The notes beneath the pieces were generated by a model, which saw only the letters and a program-made list of their open reading frames with translations, was not told the DNA's origin and did not search any database. 64,000 bases of DNA from Candidatus Peribacteraceae bacterium (GTDB taxonomy: Bacteria > Patescibacteriota > Gracilibacteria > Peribacterales > Peribacteraceae). The stretch lies in the NCBI GenBank assembly GCA_028703445.1, contig JAQVMW010000009.1, positions 1 to 64,000 on the forward strand. Direction: 5' to 3'. Below, in pieces: positions 1 through 7,521 of the stretch. Position 1 is the first letter of the stretch. Each line of letters starts with the position of its first letter. The position numbers were made by a program, and so were the translations under genes.

Positions 1-175
1 CACTGCCCCGCATCTTTTCTTCCAAGAGAAGGTGCGCTGCTCCCCTTTAAACTTTTACAGTTTTGCTGCTTCTCAGAGCAAACCCTGTAAATGGTGCGGG
101 GCCGCGTGAATCCACACACACAGCGGATCTGAGCTTGTTGGAAGGAGAGTTTTTCTCTCTTTCCCCCATTCTCGT
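1..175. other. Upstream region of pnp, no gene seen
   Basis: No convincing reading frame. A purine-rich GGAAGGAGAG near 139-148 lies 28 bases before the chosen pnp start, too far for a normal ribosome binding site. Short GC-rich hairpin-forming stretches are present (GGTGCGGGGC near 90-100), as expected for an untranslated leader; pnp leaders in other bacteria are structured and autoregulated, but I cannot show that here. Confidence 0.4.
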
Positions 176-2434
176 ATGCCTATTCTCTCCCGTTCCTCTT
201 CTGCCAGCGTACAGAAGGAGTTCACTCTGATGCTCGGCGACCTCGAGATGAAATTTAAGACCGGCCTCATCGGTACGCAGGCCAACTCTACCGTGCTCTG
301 CCAGATGGGCGGAACCGTTGCCATGGGCAACGTCACCGTGAGCCAAAAGCCCCGCGTGGGCGTCGACTTCCTGCCGCTGCAGGTCGTGTTTCAGGAGAAG
401 TACTACGCCGGCGGGCGCATCGGCGGCAGCCGCTTTCGCAAGCGCGAAGGCCGCCCGGCCGACCAGTTCGTTCTGCTCGGGCGCGTGGTGGATCGCGGAC
501 TGCGTCCCATGCTTCCGAAGCACATGAGGAACGACATCCAGGTGTTCTGCACGGTGCTTTCGTACGACAACGAGCAGGAGTATGACGTCGCGGCCGCGAA
601 CGCGGCCAACCTGGCCGTGGCGCTCTCCGATTGTCCGGCGGCAGGTCCGCTCGGCACGGTGCGCGTTGGACTCATCGGAGGCGAGCTCGTGCTCAATCCC
701 ACACGCGAGGCGAGGACCAGGAGCGATCTCGATATGTTCGTCACCGCTTCAACGGAGCGTGTCGTGATGATCGAGGCGGGGGCCAATCAGGTACCCGAGG
801 CCGAGATTCTCAAGGCCATCCAGTTCGGCAAGAAGTGGGCGCAGAAGATCGCCGCGTTCTTCGCCGACCTTGAGAAGAAGGAGGGCAAGAAGAAGTTCGA
901 AGTGGCGCCGCCGTATGAGCACAAAGAGGCCTATACGCTCCTCAAGCAGTCTGCGCTGTCCGTCATCACCAAGGCGATCAAGGATCCTTTGAAGAAGCTC
1001 GATCGCCGCGCGATTTTCACGAAGCTGATGGAAGGCGCCGCCGAAAAGCTCACCGAGAAATTCGGTCCCGCGGGCGAGAAAGAAGAGCTGATCGAGCTCT
1101 ACGCGCACGCATCCGAGATCATGGACAAGATCATCAAGGCCGAAGTGCGCCGCCTGATCCTCGAAGAGGGGATCCGCATGAGCAGCCGCAAGGTGAACGA
1201 AATCCGTCCGATCACCGTCACGCTCGATCCGCTGCCGAATTTCGTGCACGGTTCCGCGCTCTTCCAGCGCGGCGAGACGCAGGGGCTGACCACGACCACG
1301 CTGGGCGCGCCCGGCGACAAGCAGATCGTCGAGGGCATGGAGGGCGAGCGCAAGATGCGCTACATGCACCACTACAACTTCCCGCCGTTCTCGGTGGGCG
1401 AGACCAGTAACCGTCTCATGGTGGGCAACCGCGAGATCGGCCACGGCAATCTGGCCCAGCGCGCGATCGAGCCGGTGCTCCCGACCGAAGAGAACTTTCC
1501 CTACACCATCCGCACGGTTACCGAGATTCTGGAATCGAACGGTTCGTCCTCCATGGCGGCCACCTGCGGCTCGACCCTCGCGCTCATGGCGGCGGGCGTG
1601 CCGATTGCGGCTCCCGTGGCCGGCATTGCGCTGGGCTTAATTTCGGACGAGGAGAAGGGCAAGTACATCATTCTCTCCGATTTGCAGGATGAAGAGGACT
1701 TCGGCGGCGATATGGACTTCAAAGTCGGCGGCACCGAAAAGGGCATCACCGCGATCCAGATGGATATCAAGATCAAGGGCCTGCCCGACAGCGTGTTCGA
1801 GGAGGCCATTGCGCGTTCCCGCGAAGGGCGGCTGGAGATCATGAAGGTCATGACGACTGCCATTGCCGAGCCTCGCAAGGAGCTCTCGCCCCATGCGCCG
1901 CGCATCGAGGTGATCCAGATCAACCCGGAGGATATCCGCCTCGTCATCGGCAAGGGCGGAGAGATGATTCAGAAGATCACGGGCGAGCTTGGGGTCGAGA
2001 TCGATATCGAGGACAGCGGCCTCATCTTCGTCACCGCGCTCAACGGCGATGCGATGCAGAAGGCCAAGGAGTGGATCCAGGGGATCGTGGCCAAGCCGGA
2101 GGTTGGCAAAGTCTACGACTGCAAGGTGGTACGCATCATCGACGGCGTGGGAGCCATCGTGGAATTCCTGCGCGGCAAGGATGCCATGATTCATATTTCC
2201 GAGCTTCAGTGGCAGCGCACCGAGAAGGTGGAGGATGTCCTGAAGATGGGCGACGAGGTGAAGGCGAAATGCGTGGAGTACGATGCCGTCGAAGGCAAGA
2301 CGCGCATGTCCTTAAAGCAAATGACCGCGCCGCCCGAGGGGTTCACGCCCCGCCCGTCATTCGGCTCTGATCGCGGCGGACCGCGCCGCGGGGGATTTGG
2401 AGGAGGGGACAGACGGGGGCCGCCCAGACGATAG
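176..2434 (+). CDS. pnp: Polyribonucleotide nucleotidyltransferase (PNPase)
   Basis: 3'-5' phosphorolytic exoribonuclease of RNA turnover, normally a trimer that can join a degradosome. The 752 residues show the full family order: first RNase PH-like domain (FLPLQVVFQEKYYAGG, then GRVVDRGLRPM), helical linker, second RNase PH-like core (GSALFQRGETQ, ESNGSSSMAATCGS, and the acidic DEEDFGGDMDFKV metal/phosphate region), KH domain from about residue 577 (IGKGGEMIQKITG) and S1 domain from about 643 (VGAIVEFLRGKDAMIHISEL). The tail after about 720 is rich in RGG/RRG, probably RNA-binding. Start choice: AAGGAG at 215-220 could serve an ATG at 230, but that would remove the first beta strand of the family fold, so 176 is preferred. 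Length is typical. Confidence 0.97.
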   Translation: MPILSRSSSASVQKEFTLMLGDLEMKFKTGLIGTQANSTVLCQMGGTVAMGNVTVSQKPRVGVDFLPLQVVFQEKYYAGGRIGGSRFRKREGRPADQFVLLGRVVDRGLRPMLPKHMRNDIQVFCTVLSYDNEQEYDVAAANAANLAVALSDCPAAGPLGTVRVGLIGGELVLNPTREARTRSDLDMFVTASTERVVMIEAGANQVPEAEILKAIQFGKKWAQKIAAFFADLEKKEGKKKFEVAPPYEHKEAYTLLKQSALSVITKAIKDPLKKLDRRAIFTKLMEGAAEKLTEKFGPAGEKEELIELYAHASEIMDKIIKAEVRRLILEEGIRMSSRKVNEIRPITVTLDPLPNFVHGSALFQRGETQGLTTTTLGAPGDKQIVEGMEGERKMRYMHHYNFPPFSVGETSNRLMVGNREIGHGNLAQRAIEPVLPTEENFPYTIRTVTEILESNGSSSMAATCGSTLALMAAGVPIAAPVAGIALGLISDEEKGKYIILSDLQDEEDFGGDMDFKVGGTEKGITAIQMDIKIKGLPDSVFEEAIARSREGRLEIMKVMTTAIAEPRKELSPHAPRIEVIQINPEDIRLVIGKGGEMIQKITGELGVEIDIEDSGLIFVTALNGDAMQKAKEWIQGIVAKPEVGKVYDCKVVRIIDGVGAIVEFLRGKDAMIHISELQWQRTEKVEDVLKMGDEVKAKCVEYDAVEGKTRMSLKQMTAPPEGFTPRPSFGSDRGGPRRGGFGGGDRRGPPRR

Positions 2435-2487
2435 GGTTAGGATTAGGGTTAGGATTAGGGGGTAGGGAAACCTGCCCTCTTTTTGTT
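2435..2487 (+). terminator. pnp terminator preceded by TTAGGG-like words
   Basis: Directly after the pnp stop come repeated words of the type AGGGTTAGGATTAGGG, then an imperfect stem (AGGGGGTAGG / CCTGCCCTCT) followed by TTTTTGTTGTTT. This reads as a Rho-independent terminator on the plus strand. The same TTAGGG-like words recur at many other gene borders in the window. Confidence 0.6.
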
Positions 2488-2489
2488 GT

Positions 2490-2786
2490 TTATTTTTCGG
2501 GTTGTTCGTAATGCATGTTCCTTGGTGCGGGCTGCTCAGGTTTTGAAGGAGTCGTGGGTTTCGGTGTGTCCTGTAGAGGCTTTTTCAATTCCTTTTCCTT
2601 ATTCGGTTTGCGGCTGTCGGTCTTAAAGAATCCCGTACCTTTGAAATGAATTGCCGGTGATGAGATCAGTTTCTCCGTCTTCGCGTGCCTGCACTGCGGG
2701 CAAGGCGGGCGCACTTTGCTCCCGAAAGGGAGAAACACCTCAAAATGGTGGGAACACTTCGGACAGCGGAAATCGTAGGTGGGCAT
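2490..2786 (-). CDS. FmdB-family zinc-ribbon protein
   Basis: 98 residues. The first ~50 form a typical FmdB/CxxC regulatory zinc ribbon: MPTYDFRCPKCSHHFEVF, then PPCPQCRHAKTEKLISSP, giving two CxxC knuckles. The remainder is a proline/lysine-rich, probably disordered tail. The family is small, widespread and functionally unclear (putative regulatory or metal-handling). It lies 15 bases downstream of the 44-residue membrane peptide and may be the last gene of a three-gene minus-strand operon (3394 to 2490). Confidence 0.85.
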   Translation of the reverse strand: MPTYDFRCPKCSHHFEVFLPFGSKVRPPCPQCRHAKTEKLISSPAIHFKGTGFFKTDSRKPNKEKELKKPLQDTPKPTTPSKPEQPAPRNMHYEQPEK

Positions 2787-2801
2787 TGCATGTGCATCGT
2801 A

Positions 2802-2936
2802 TCACGACTGTCCTGTCATGCTCTTGAATATCTTCCAGCCGATCACTGCAGCAACCGCAGCGACGCCGACCACGGCAGCCGTATGCCAGTTGAAACCTAT
2901 TTCAGCTGTTACAGGTGCTTCACTGAGAGGGTGCAT
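2802..2936 (-). CDS. Small single-span membrane peptide, 44 aa
   Basis: Short frame starting MHPLSEAPVTAEIGFNW and continuing into an alanine/valine-rich stretch (HTAAVVGVAAVAAVIG) that would span the membrane once, ending WKIFKSMTGQS. The start lies 11 bases after the stop of the upstream gene and the stop 15 bases before FmdB, so the spacing fits an operon. No recognised family. Support is spacing plus a plausible N-out/C-in topology. Confidence 0.55.
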   Translation of the reverse strand: MHPLSEAPVTAEIGFNWHTAAVVGVAAVAAVIGWKIFKSMTGQS

Positions 2937-2947
2937 GAGCTGAGTGG

Positions 2948-3394
2948 TTAAGCGGCGAGCATGAGTGCAGAAGAGACTTTTCGCCTCGTGTGTCCCACGA
3001 TGCCCGATCCGATATCGAGTGCAGGATCCACCGCAACGATATCCAGCGCATCCATCCCTCCTTTCAGAACGTTCCCCGCCGCGCGCAGAGGGTGCAATGT
3101 GAGCAGGTTTCCGACTGCGCCGGCCGTATTGCCGATCAGCGACTTCACATCGCGAGTGGTGTATTTGAGGAATCCCTCTCCCAATGGATCTGCGGGACGG
3201 GGGCTGAATTCCCCTGCAATGGCATTCCCCACCTTGGTGATTGCGACCACGGGGGCCATCAAGACTGATCCTGCCATCGTAATCGGATCATCGGTGCGGA
3301 TGTGAAATTCATTCAAATCCTTGGCGAATTGCCCAAGGTCTCCTTTCCAAAGCAGCCTTCTCTCTGCCGATAGCGTGCGAGTGCGGAGGAACAT
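2948..3394 (-). CDS. Hypothetical protein, 148 aa
   Basis: I do not recognise this gene. Taking the ATG at 3394 (MFLRTRTLSAERRLLWKG) gives 148 residues; the frame stays open further upstream but that part is lysine/arginine-rich and reads like non-coding sequence. The body contains hydrophobic glycine/alanine segments (VLMAPVVAITKVGNAIAG, LIGNTAGAVGNLLTL) that could lie along or in a membrane. First gene of the likely operon with the 44-residue peptide and the FmdB-type protein. Confidence 0.6.
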   Translation of the reverse strand: MFLRTRTLSAERRLLWKGDLGQFAKDLNEFHIRTDDPITMAGSVLMAPVVAITKVGNAIAGEFSPRPADPLGEGFLKYTTRDVKSLIGNTAGAVGNLLTLHPLRAAGNVLKGGMDALDIVAVDPALDIGSGIVGHTRRKVSSALMLAA

Positions 3395-3451
3395 GAGAGG
3401 CACAGTGTACCACAATTTTGACCTCTCAGATTCCCTTTTGCACATTTTTTC

Positions 3452-3570
3452 TTGCGTTCCCTTTTCCGTTTCTGTATAAATTTCCCGCTTTCGATCCTTT
3501 TGGGACGACTGTATTGTTCTTTCCACCTTCGAATGACCGATTCCGCGTAAGCGGGCCGGTCATTTTTTTT
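3452..3570 (+). ncRNA. Candidate small RNA with own promoter and terminator
   Basis: A promoter TTGCGT (3452-3457), 17-base spacer, TATAAA (3475-3480) predicts a start near 3487. A strong terminator follows: TGACCG (3534-3539) pairing with CGGTCA (3557-3562), an inner CCGC-gtaa-GCGG hairpin, then eight T (3563-3570). The RNA would be about 84 nt and no convincing reading frame lies in it. Nothing plus-strand precedes it for which the terminator would otherwise be needed. Confidence 0.5.
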
Positions 3571-3572
3571 GA

Positions 3573-3601
3573 CCCTCATCCCCGGCCCTTCTCCCTCCTC
3601 A
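3573..3601. repeat. Left inverted repeat flanking the DUF559 gene
   Basis: CCCTCATCCCC followed by CCCTTCTCCCTCCTCA. The near-perfect reverse complement lies at 4152-4183 on the other side of the DUF559 gene. Related CCCTC/CTCTCCC hairpins occur at 23841-23873 and 53525-53563, so this belongs to a dispersed REP-like family. Confidence 0.65.
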
Positions 3602-3703
3602 GTGAAGATTGTATGAAAGATTCTGTTGTTGTCAGTTCATTGTGGGTGGGAGAAGGGAGAGATTTTTCTCGTCTTCTGGCTTATAGAAGGTATGTTGTTT
3701 TCT

Positions 3704-4126
3704 ATGGATGCTGAGCAACAAATGGCGAGAGCACGAAAGGAGAAAATTCTTTATGCACGGGCACTCAGGAGAGATATGACCAAGGCGGAAACGATTCTGT
3801 GGAATGCTCTTCGAGACAGAAAGTTCCTCCGCTTCAAATTCCGTCGCCAAGCACCGATCGGGCCGTACATTGCAGATTTTCTTTGTATGGCTCAACGTTT
3901 GATTATCGAGCTTGATGGACCGATCCATGAAGAGCAGAAAGAGTACGATCGTGAGCGCGAACGGGGGCTCTTTGAACTCGGTTACCGGGTTTTGCGTTTC
4001 CGCAACGATAAAGTATTCGCAGATCTTCCTTCGATTCTTTTGCGTATCGAGCGTTCTATCTTCCAAACAGGATGTATGACAAATCAAAAAAATTCCCCTT
4101 CTCCCAAACATCACCAAATCCTTTGA
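3704..4126 (+). CDS. DUF559 / Vsr-like endonuclease-domain protein
   Basis: 140 residues from the ATG at 3704 (MDAEQQMARARKEK); an alternative in-frame ATG at 3692 adds four residues. The family signature is clear: ALRRDMTKAETILWNALRDR, KFRRQAPIGPYIADFLC, LIIELDGPIHEEQKEYD, GYRVLRFRNDKVF. DUF559 proteins have the restriction-endonuclease-like fold of Vsr mismatch nucleases, with the D of IADF, the E/D of IELDG and the H of IHEEQ as likely active-site residues. The target is unknown. The gene sits alone between inverted repeats (3573-3601 and 4152-4183), which suggests a mobile or repeat-associated cassette. Confidence 0.88.
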   Translation: MDAEQQMARARKEKILYARALRRDMTKAETILWNALRDRKFLRFKFRRQAPIGPYIADFLCMAQRLIIELDGPIHEEQKEYDRERERGLFELGYRVLRFRNDKVFADLPSILLRIERSIFQTGCMTNQKNSPSPKHHQIL

Positions 4127-4151
4127 TGAACATTACTTGATATTCGTGTAA

Positions 4152-4183
4152 TGAGGAGGGAGAAGGGGGGAGGGGGATGAGGG
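4152..4183. repeat. Right inverted repeat flanking the DUF559 gene
   Basis: TGAGGAGGGAGAAGG ... GGGATGAGGG, the reverse complement of 3573-3601 with a few mismatches. It is followed by GCGCTTCGCCGCGGATTTTT (around 4199-4218), which matches the 3' part of the composite repeat found at 29426, 36111 and 36483. Confidence 0.65.
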
Positions 4184-4227
4184 CGAGGAAATGAGACTCG
4201 CGCTTCGCCGCGGATTTTTAAATACAT

Positions 4228-4420
4228 AAAAGTTGGAGGTGCACGAGCTTAAAGCAAGTGCACCCCCGTAAGACCAAGGATCGAACCAGACAGACGACCG
4301 AAGTCGAAGGTGCTTCAGGGTGAACCCCGAAACACCTGAACTCAGACGGGTGGCATACGATGCCTCCTATGTGAGAACAAACCAGATCCGGAATCGCTTG
4401 GGTAAGCACACTATATGTAT
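4228..4420 (+). ncRNA. Candidate structured RNA upstream of valS
   Basis: No reading frame, but dense local pairing: GGAGGTGCAC (4235-4244) with GTGCACCCCC (4258-4267); CGAC-cgaa-GTCG (4295-4306); TTCAGGGTG (4314-4322) with CACCTGAA (4333-4340); GGCAT-acg-ATGCC (4352-4364). A strong terminator-like hairpin follows at 4470-4499. I compared it by eye with 5S rRNA, SRP RNA, tmRNA, RNase P RNA and T-box leaders and none fits well. The strand is uncertain because all these pairings are symmetric. Confidence 0.35.
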
Positions 4421-4469
4421 CTTTTTCGCTTGGTCAAGCGCTAAAGCCATTCTTTCATTTGTTTTAAGT

Positions 4470-4505
4470 AGACCGGCATTCCAAGAGGAATGCCGGTCTT
4501 TCTCG
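4470..4505. terminator. 13-bp stem terminator, possibly bidirectional
   Basis: AGACCGGCATTCC, loop AAGA, GGAATGCCGGTCT, then TTTCTCGTCG on the plus strand. It could end the candidate RNA on the plus strand and also the short minus-strand unit that starts near 4769. Confidence 0.75.
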
Positions 4506-4550
4506 TCGTTGTCACACGCTTGGAGCCCTTCTTCGCTTAATCGCGCGAAG

Positions 4551-4652
4551 TTAGAGCCGCAGATGGGCCGCGTTCTTCTCGGCAACCTTCTTCATCGTGT
4601 TCTTGCTGGCCATCTTGAAGTCCGAGAGGCCGGGAAAACAGAAATTGCGCAT
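4551..4652 (-). CDS. Candidate 33-residue peptide in its own transcription unit
   Basis: Frame starting MRNFCFPGLSDFKMASKN and ending EKNAAHLRL. An AGGAG sits about 8 bases before the ATG, a very good minus-strand promoter lies at 4776-4805, and the 4470-4499 hairpin closes the unit. The peptide is basic and I recognise no family. The alternative is a small regulatory RNA of about 300 nt without a coding function. The presence of a proper Shine-Dalgarno site is notable because most genes here lack one. Confidence 0.4.
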   Translation of the reverse strand: MRNFCFPGLSDFKMASKNTMKKVAEKNAAHLRL

Positions 4653-4775
4653 GGGACGCTCCTTCCTTGCCTGCGAGGGCAAGGTTCTAGAGGAACCAGT
4701 GGTGACAGGGGCCAGACAAAGTCCGAGCCCCAAGGAACAACGAGTTGCGGGACCACGAGGATCCTGCTGATTGAA

Positions 4776-4805
4776 GTTATAGGATTCAAGCGGTGAATTT
4801 GTCAA
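4776..4805 (-). promoter_or_regulatory. Strong sigma70-type promoter, divergent from valS
   Basis: On the minus strand TTGACA (4800-4805), 18-base spacer, TATAAC (4776-4781). Expected start near 4769, giving a leader of about 117 nt before the 33-residue frame. The plus-strand valS promoter overlaps this region: a TACACT lies 11 bases before the valS ATG. Confidence 0.7.
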
Positions 4806-4842
4806 TGAATTTCCTCTTCTTGTAGTACACTCTGCGCATTCC

Positions 4843-7518
4843 ATGTTACCCAAGGCATACGATCCACAGGGCACAGAAGATCGCATCTACCAGATGTGGG
4901 AGGAGAGCGGAGCTTTCAAAGCCGATGCCAAAAGCAAAAAGGAGCCCTTTGTGATCAGCATGCCGCCGCCGAACGCCACAGGGCAGCTCCATCTGGGTCA
5001 CGCCGTGATGCTGGCGCTGGAGGATATCTTCACGCGCTTTGCGCGCATGCAGGGCAAAGAGGCGCTGTGGCTGCCCGGCACCGACCATGCGTCTATCGCC
5101 ACCGAGAGCGTTGTGATCAAGAAGATCCAGAAAGAGGAGAAGATCAAAGATCCCCGCGTGCACTACGGGCGCGAGAAGCTCGTTTCGAAGATCGCGGAAT
5201 TTGTCCAAGAGAGCCGGTCAGTCATCCGTTCGCAGGTGCGCAAGATGGGCGCCAGCTGCGACTGGAGCCGCGAGCGCTACACGCTGGATGCTTCGCTCAA
5301 CCGGTGCGTGAACGAGGTCTTTAAGAAGATGTACGGCGATGGGCTGATCTATCGCGGCCAGCGCATCGTGAACTGGGATCCACGAATGCAGACGACCGTG
5401 TCCGATGACGAAATCGAATATGTGGAGGAGAAGGCTCCCTTCTACACCTTCCAGTACGGCCCTTTCCAGATCTCCACGGCCCGGCCCGAGACCAAGTTCG
5501 GTGACAAGTACGTGGTGATGCACCCGGATGACGAGCGCTACAAGCAGTACAAAGACGGCGAAACGTTCACCGCGGAGTGGATCAACGGTCCCGTGCAGGC
5601 GACGGTCATCAAGGACCGCGATGCCATCGACCCCGCCTTCGGCACGGGGTGCATGACCATTACGCCGTGGCACGACATGACGGATTTCGAGCTCGCCGAG
5701 CGTCGCAATCTTCCCCGCGAGCAGATCATCGATTTCAACGGCAGGCTGATGCCGGTTGCCGGGGAATTTGCCGGCATGCCGATCGAGGAGGCGCGGCCGA
5801 AGGTGGTGGAAAAACTCAAAGAGAAGGGATTGCTCGTGAAAGTGGATGAGAACTACGTGCACCGCATCGCCGTGAGCTATCGCGGCAAGGGCGTCGTGGA
5901 GCCACAAATCAAGGAGCAGTGGTTCATTGATGTGAATAAGCCTGTCGTAGAGTGGAAGAAGAAAAAATTGAGCCTGAAGCAGGTGATGCAGGATGTCATC
6001 CGCTCGAAAGACATTCAGATCATTCCGGAGCGATTTGAGAAGGTGTACTTCCACTGGATCGACAACCTGCGTGACTGGTGCGTCAGCCGCCAGATCTGGT
6101 GGGGCCACCGCATTCCGGTCTGGTACAAAGGCGAAGAGAAGCATGTGGGCATCGATCCGCCGCAAGGTTTGGGCTGGACACAGGACCCCGACACGCTTGA
6201 TACGTGGTTCAGCTCGGGGCTGTGGACGTGGTCGACACTCATTGACCATGCACTGGCGGCAGATCCCTCTCTGTCGCTTGAGGATTTACTCAGGAAGAGC
6301 CCCGACTTCCAAAAATTCCACCCGACGACCGTCATGGAGACGGGCTACGACATCCTGTTCTTCTGGGTGGCGCGCATGATCCTGATGACGACCTACGGAA
6401 CGGGGCAGATTCCGTTCAGGCATGTGTACCTGCATGGACTCGTGCGCACCAGAGACGGCAAGAAGATGAGCAAGTCCGATCCGGCAACCACCATCGATCC
6501 TCTGGAAATTATCCCGAAGTACGGCGCGGATGCGCTCAGGCTTTCGATGATCGTCGGGCAGAGTCCGGGCAATGATTTCCGGCTCTACGATGAGAAGATC
6601 GCGGGCTACCGAAACTTTGTGAATAAACTCTGGAACGCATCGAGGTTTGTCCTACTGCAGTGCGAAAAGGCAGATATCGATCCGAAAGTTGTTAACGGTC
6701 AACAGTTAACAGTTAATTTGTCGGTCGCAGATCGGGCGCTCCTATCTTCACTCCAGCGTTTGATTGAGGATGTCACGCAGGGACTCAAAGAGTATCGCTT
6801 GAGTGAGGCGGGAGAGCGGGTCTACAGCTTCGTCTGGGATTACTTCTGCGACTGGTACCTGGAGTTCTCGAAGGGCGAGAGTAACCCCGCTGTGCTCGTG
6901 CATGCGCTTAGAACAATCGTCCACCTTCTGCATCCCTACTGTCCCTTTGTGACGGAGGAAATCTGGGCATCCATCACGCCGAAAGGCAGCGGCTTGCTCA
7001 TCCGGGAACCGTGGCCGACAGTGGAGAAGAAACTTGTGGATCGTGAAGCAGAAGAACAATTGCAGCTGCTCATCGATGTCATTTCTTCCATTCGCAGCCT
7101 GTGCGCGGAATACGGCGTCGCTCCTGAAGCCAAGATTCCGGCAGCCGTGCATGCGGTAAAGTCCGGCGATTTCCTCACGAAGCATCAGGCGCATGTGTTG
7201 CGCCTCGCGAACGTGAGTGAGCTTTCGATTGTTTCCAAGGCTCCCGCTCATCGACATGGAGTAGTGAGCACGTTCCTGAAGGGTGTCGATATTCATCTCT
7301 CGCTCGAGGGAGTCGTGGATCTTACGAAAGTGAAGGGCAACATGGAGGCCGAGCGCGTGCAACTGCAGAAATTCCTTGCGGGTGTGCAGGCCAAACTTTC
7401 GAACGAACAGTTCATTGCCCGCGCAAAACCGGAAGTCGTTGAGACCGAGAAGCAGAAGCTTAAAGATGCCGAGGCAAAACTGGCGAAGATTGAGGAGCGG
7501 CTAAAGGCGCTATCCTGA
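4843..7518 (+). CDS. valS: Valyl-tRNA synthetase
   Basis: Class I synthetase charging tRNA-Val; 891 residues, normal length. HIGH motif as HLGH at residue 50 (PPNATGQLHLGH), the CP1 editing domain around residues 190-340 (STARPETKFGD, DPAFGTGCMTITPWHD), the tungsten-bend region WCVSRQIWWGHRIPVW, and KMSKS at 541-545 (GKKMSKSDPATT). An anticodon-binding helical domain (VWDYFCDWYLEFSK) and the C-terminal coiled-coil arm follow. Oddity: residues near 616-628 (VVNGQQLTVNLSV) are encoded by a run of GTTAAC/GTTAACA words at 6689-6719, like the short-word repeats of the intergenic DNA, and look like an in-frame insertion. A -10-like TACACT lies 11 bases before the ATG. Confidence 0.98.
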   Translation: MLPKAYDPQGTEDRIYQMWEESGAFKADAKSKKEPFVISMPPPNATGQLHLGHAVMLALEDIFTRFARMQGKEALWLPGTDHASIATESVVIKKIQKEEKIKDPRVHYGREKLVSKIAEFVQESRSVIRSQVRKMGASCDWSRERYTLDASLNRCVNEVFKKMYGDGLIYRGQRIVNWDPRMQTTVSDDEIEYVEEKAPFYTFQYGPFQISTARPETKFGDKYVVMHPDDERYKQYKDGETFTAEWINGPVQATVIKDRDAIDPAFGTGCMTITPWHDMTDFELAERRNLPREQIIDFNGRLMPVAGEFAGMPIEEARPKVVEKLKEKGLLVKVDENYVHRIAVSYRGKGVVEPQIKEQWFIDVNKPVVEWKKKKLSLKQVMQDVIRSKDIQIIPERFEKVYFHWIDNLRDWCVSRQIWWGHRIPVWYKGEEKHVGIDPPQGLGWTQDPDTLDTWFSSGLWTWSTLIDHALAADPSLSLEDLLRKSPDFQKFHPTTVMETGYDILFFWVARMILMTTYGTGQIPFRHVYLHGLVRTRDGKKMSKSDPATTIDPLEIIPKYGADALRLSMIVGQSPGNDFRLYDEKIAGYRNFVNKLWNASRFVLLQCEKADIDPKVVNGQQLTVNLSVADRALLSSLQRLIEDVTQGLKEYRLSEAGERVYSFVWDYFCDWYLEFSKGESNPAVLVHALRTIVHLLHPYCPFVTEEIWASITPKGSGLLIREPWPTVEKKLVDREAEEQLQLLIDVISSIRSLCAEYGVAPEAKIPAAVHAVKSGDFLTKHQAHVLRLANVSELSIVSKAPAHRHGVVSTFLKGVDIHLSLEGVVDLTKVKGNMEAERVQLQKFLAGVQAKLSNEQFIARAKPEVVETEKQKLKDAEAKLAKIEERLKALS
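6689..6719 (+). repeat. GTTAACA-word repeat inside valS
   Basis: GTTAACGGTCAACAGTTAAC and one further GTTAAT word lie within the coding frame between the catalytic core and anticodon domain. Intergenic regions elsewhere carry comparable runs of 6-8 base words; here the run length keeps the frame. Confidence 0.55.
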
Positions 7519-7521
7519 AAC

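Noticed and set aside
749-1444. Long antisense frame inside pnp (and similar ones in valS, gyrA, rel and the Fn3 gene)
   Set aside because: These follow from GC-rich codon use of the true genes; the proteins are histidine/leucine/arginine-rich without family features.
4228-4380. 5S rRNA, because of CTGAACTCAGA and CTCCTATGTGAGA
   Set aside because: The strings resemble parts of 5S but the spacing and the closing stem do not fit a 5S fold, and the first hairpin is extra.
4500-4842. T-box leader for valS
   Set aside because: No AGGGTGGNACCGCG T-box sequence and no specifier loop found; the nearest terminator lies over 300 bases upstream of the gene.
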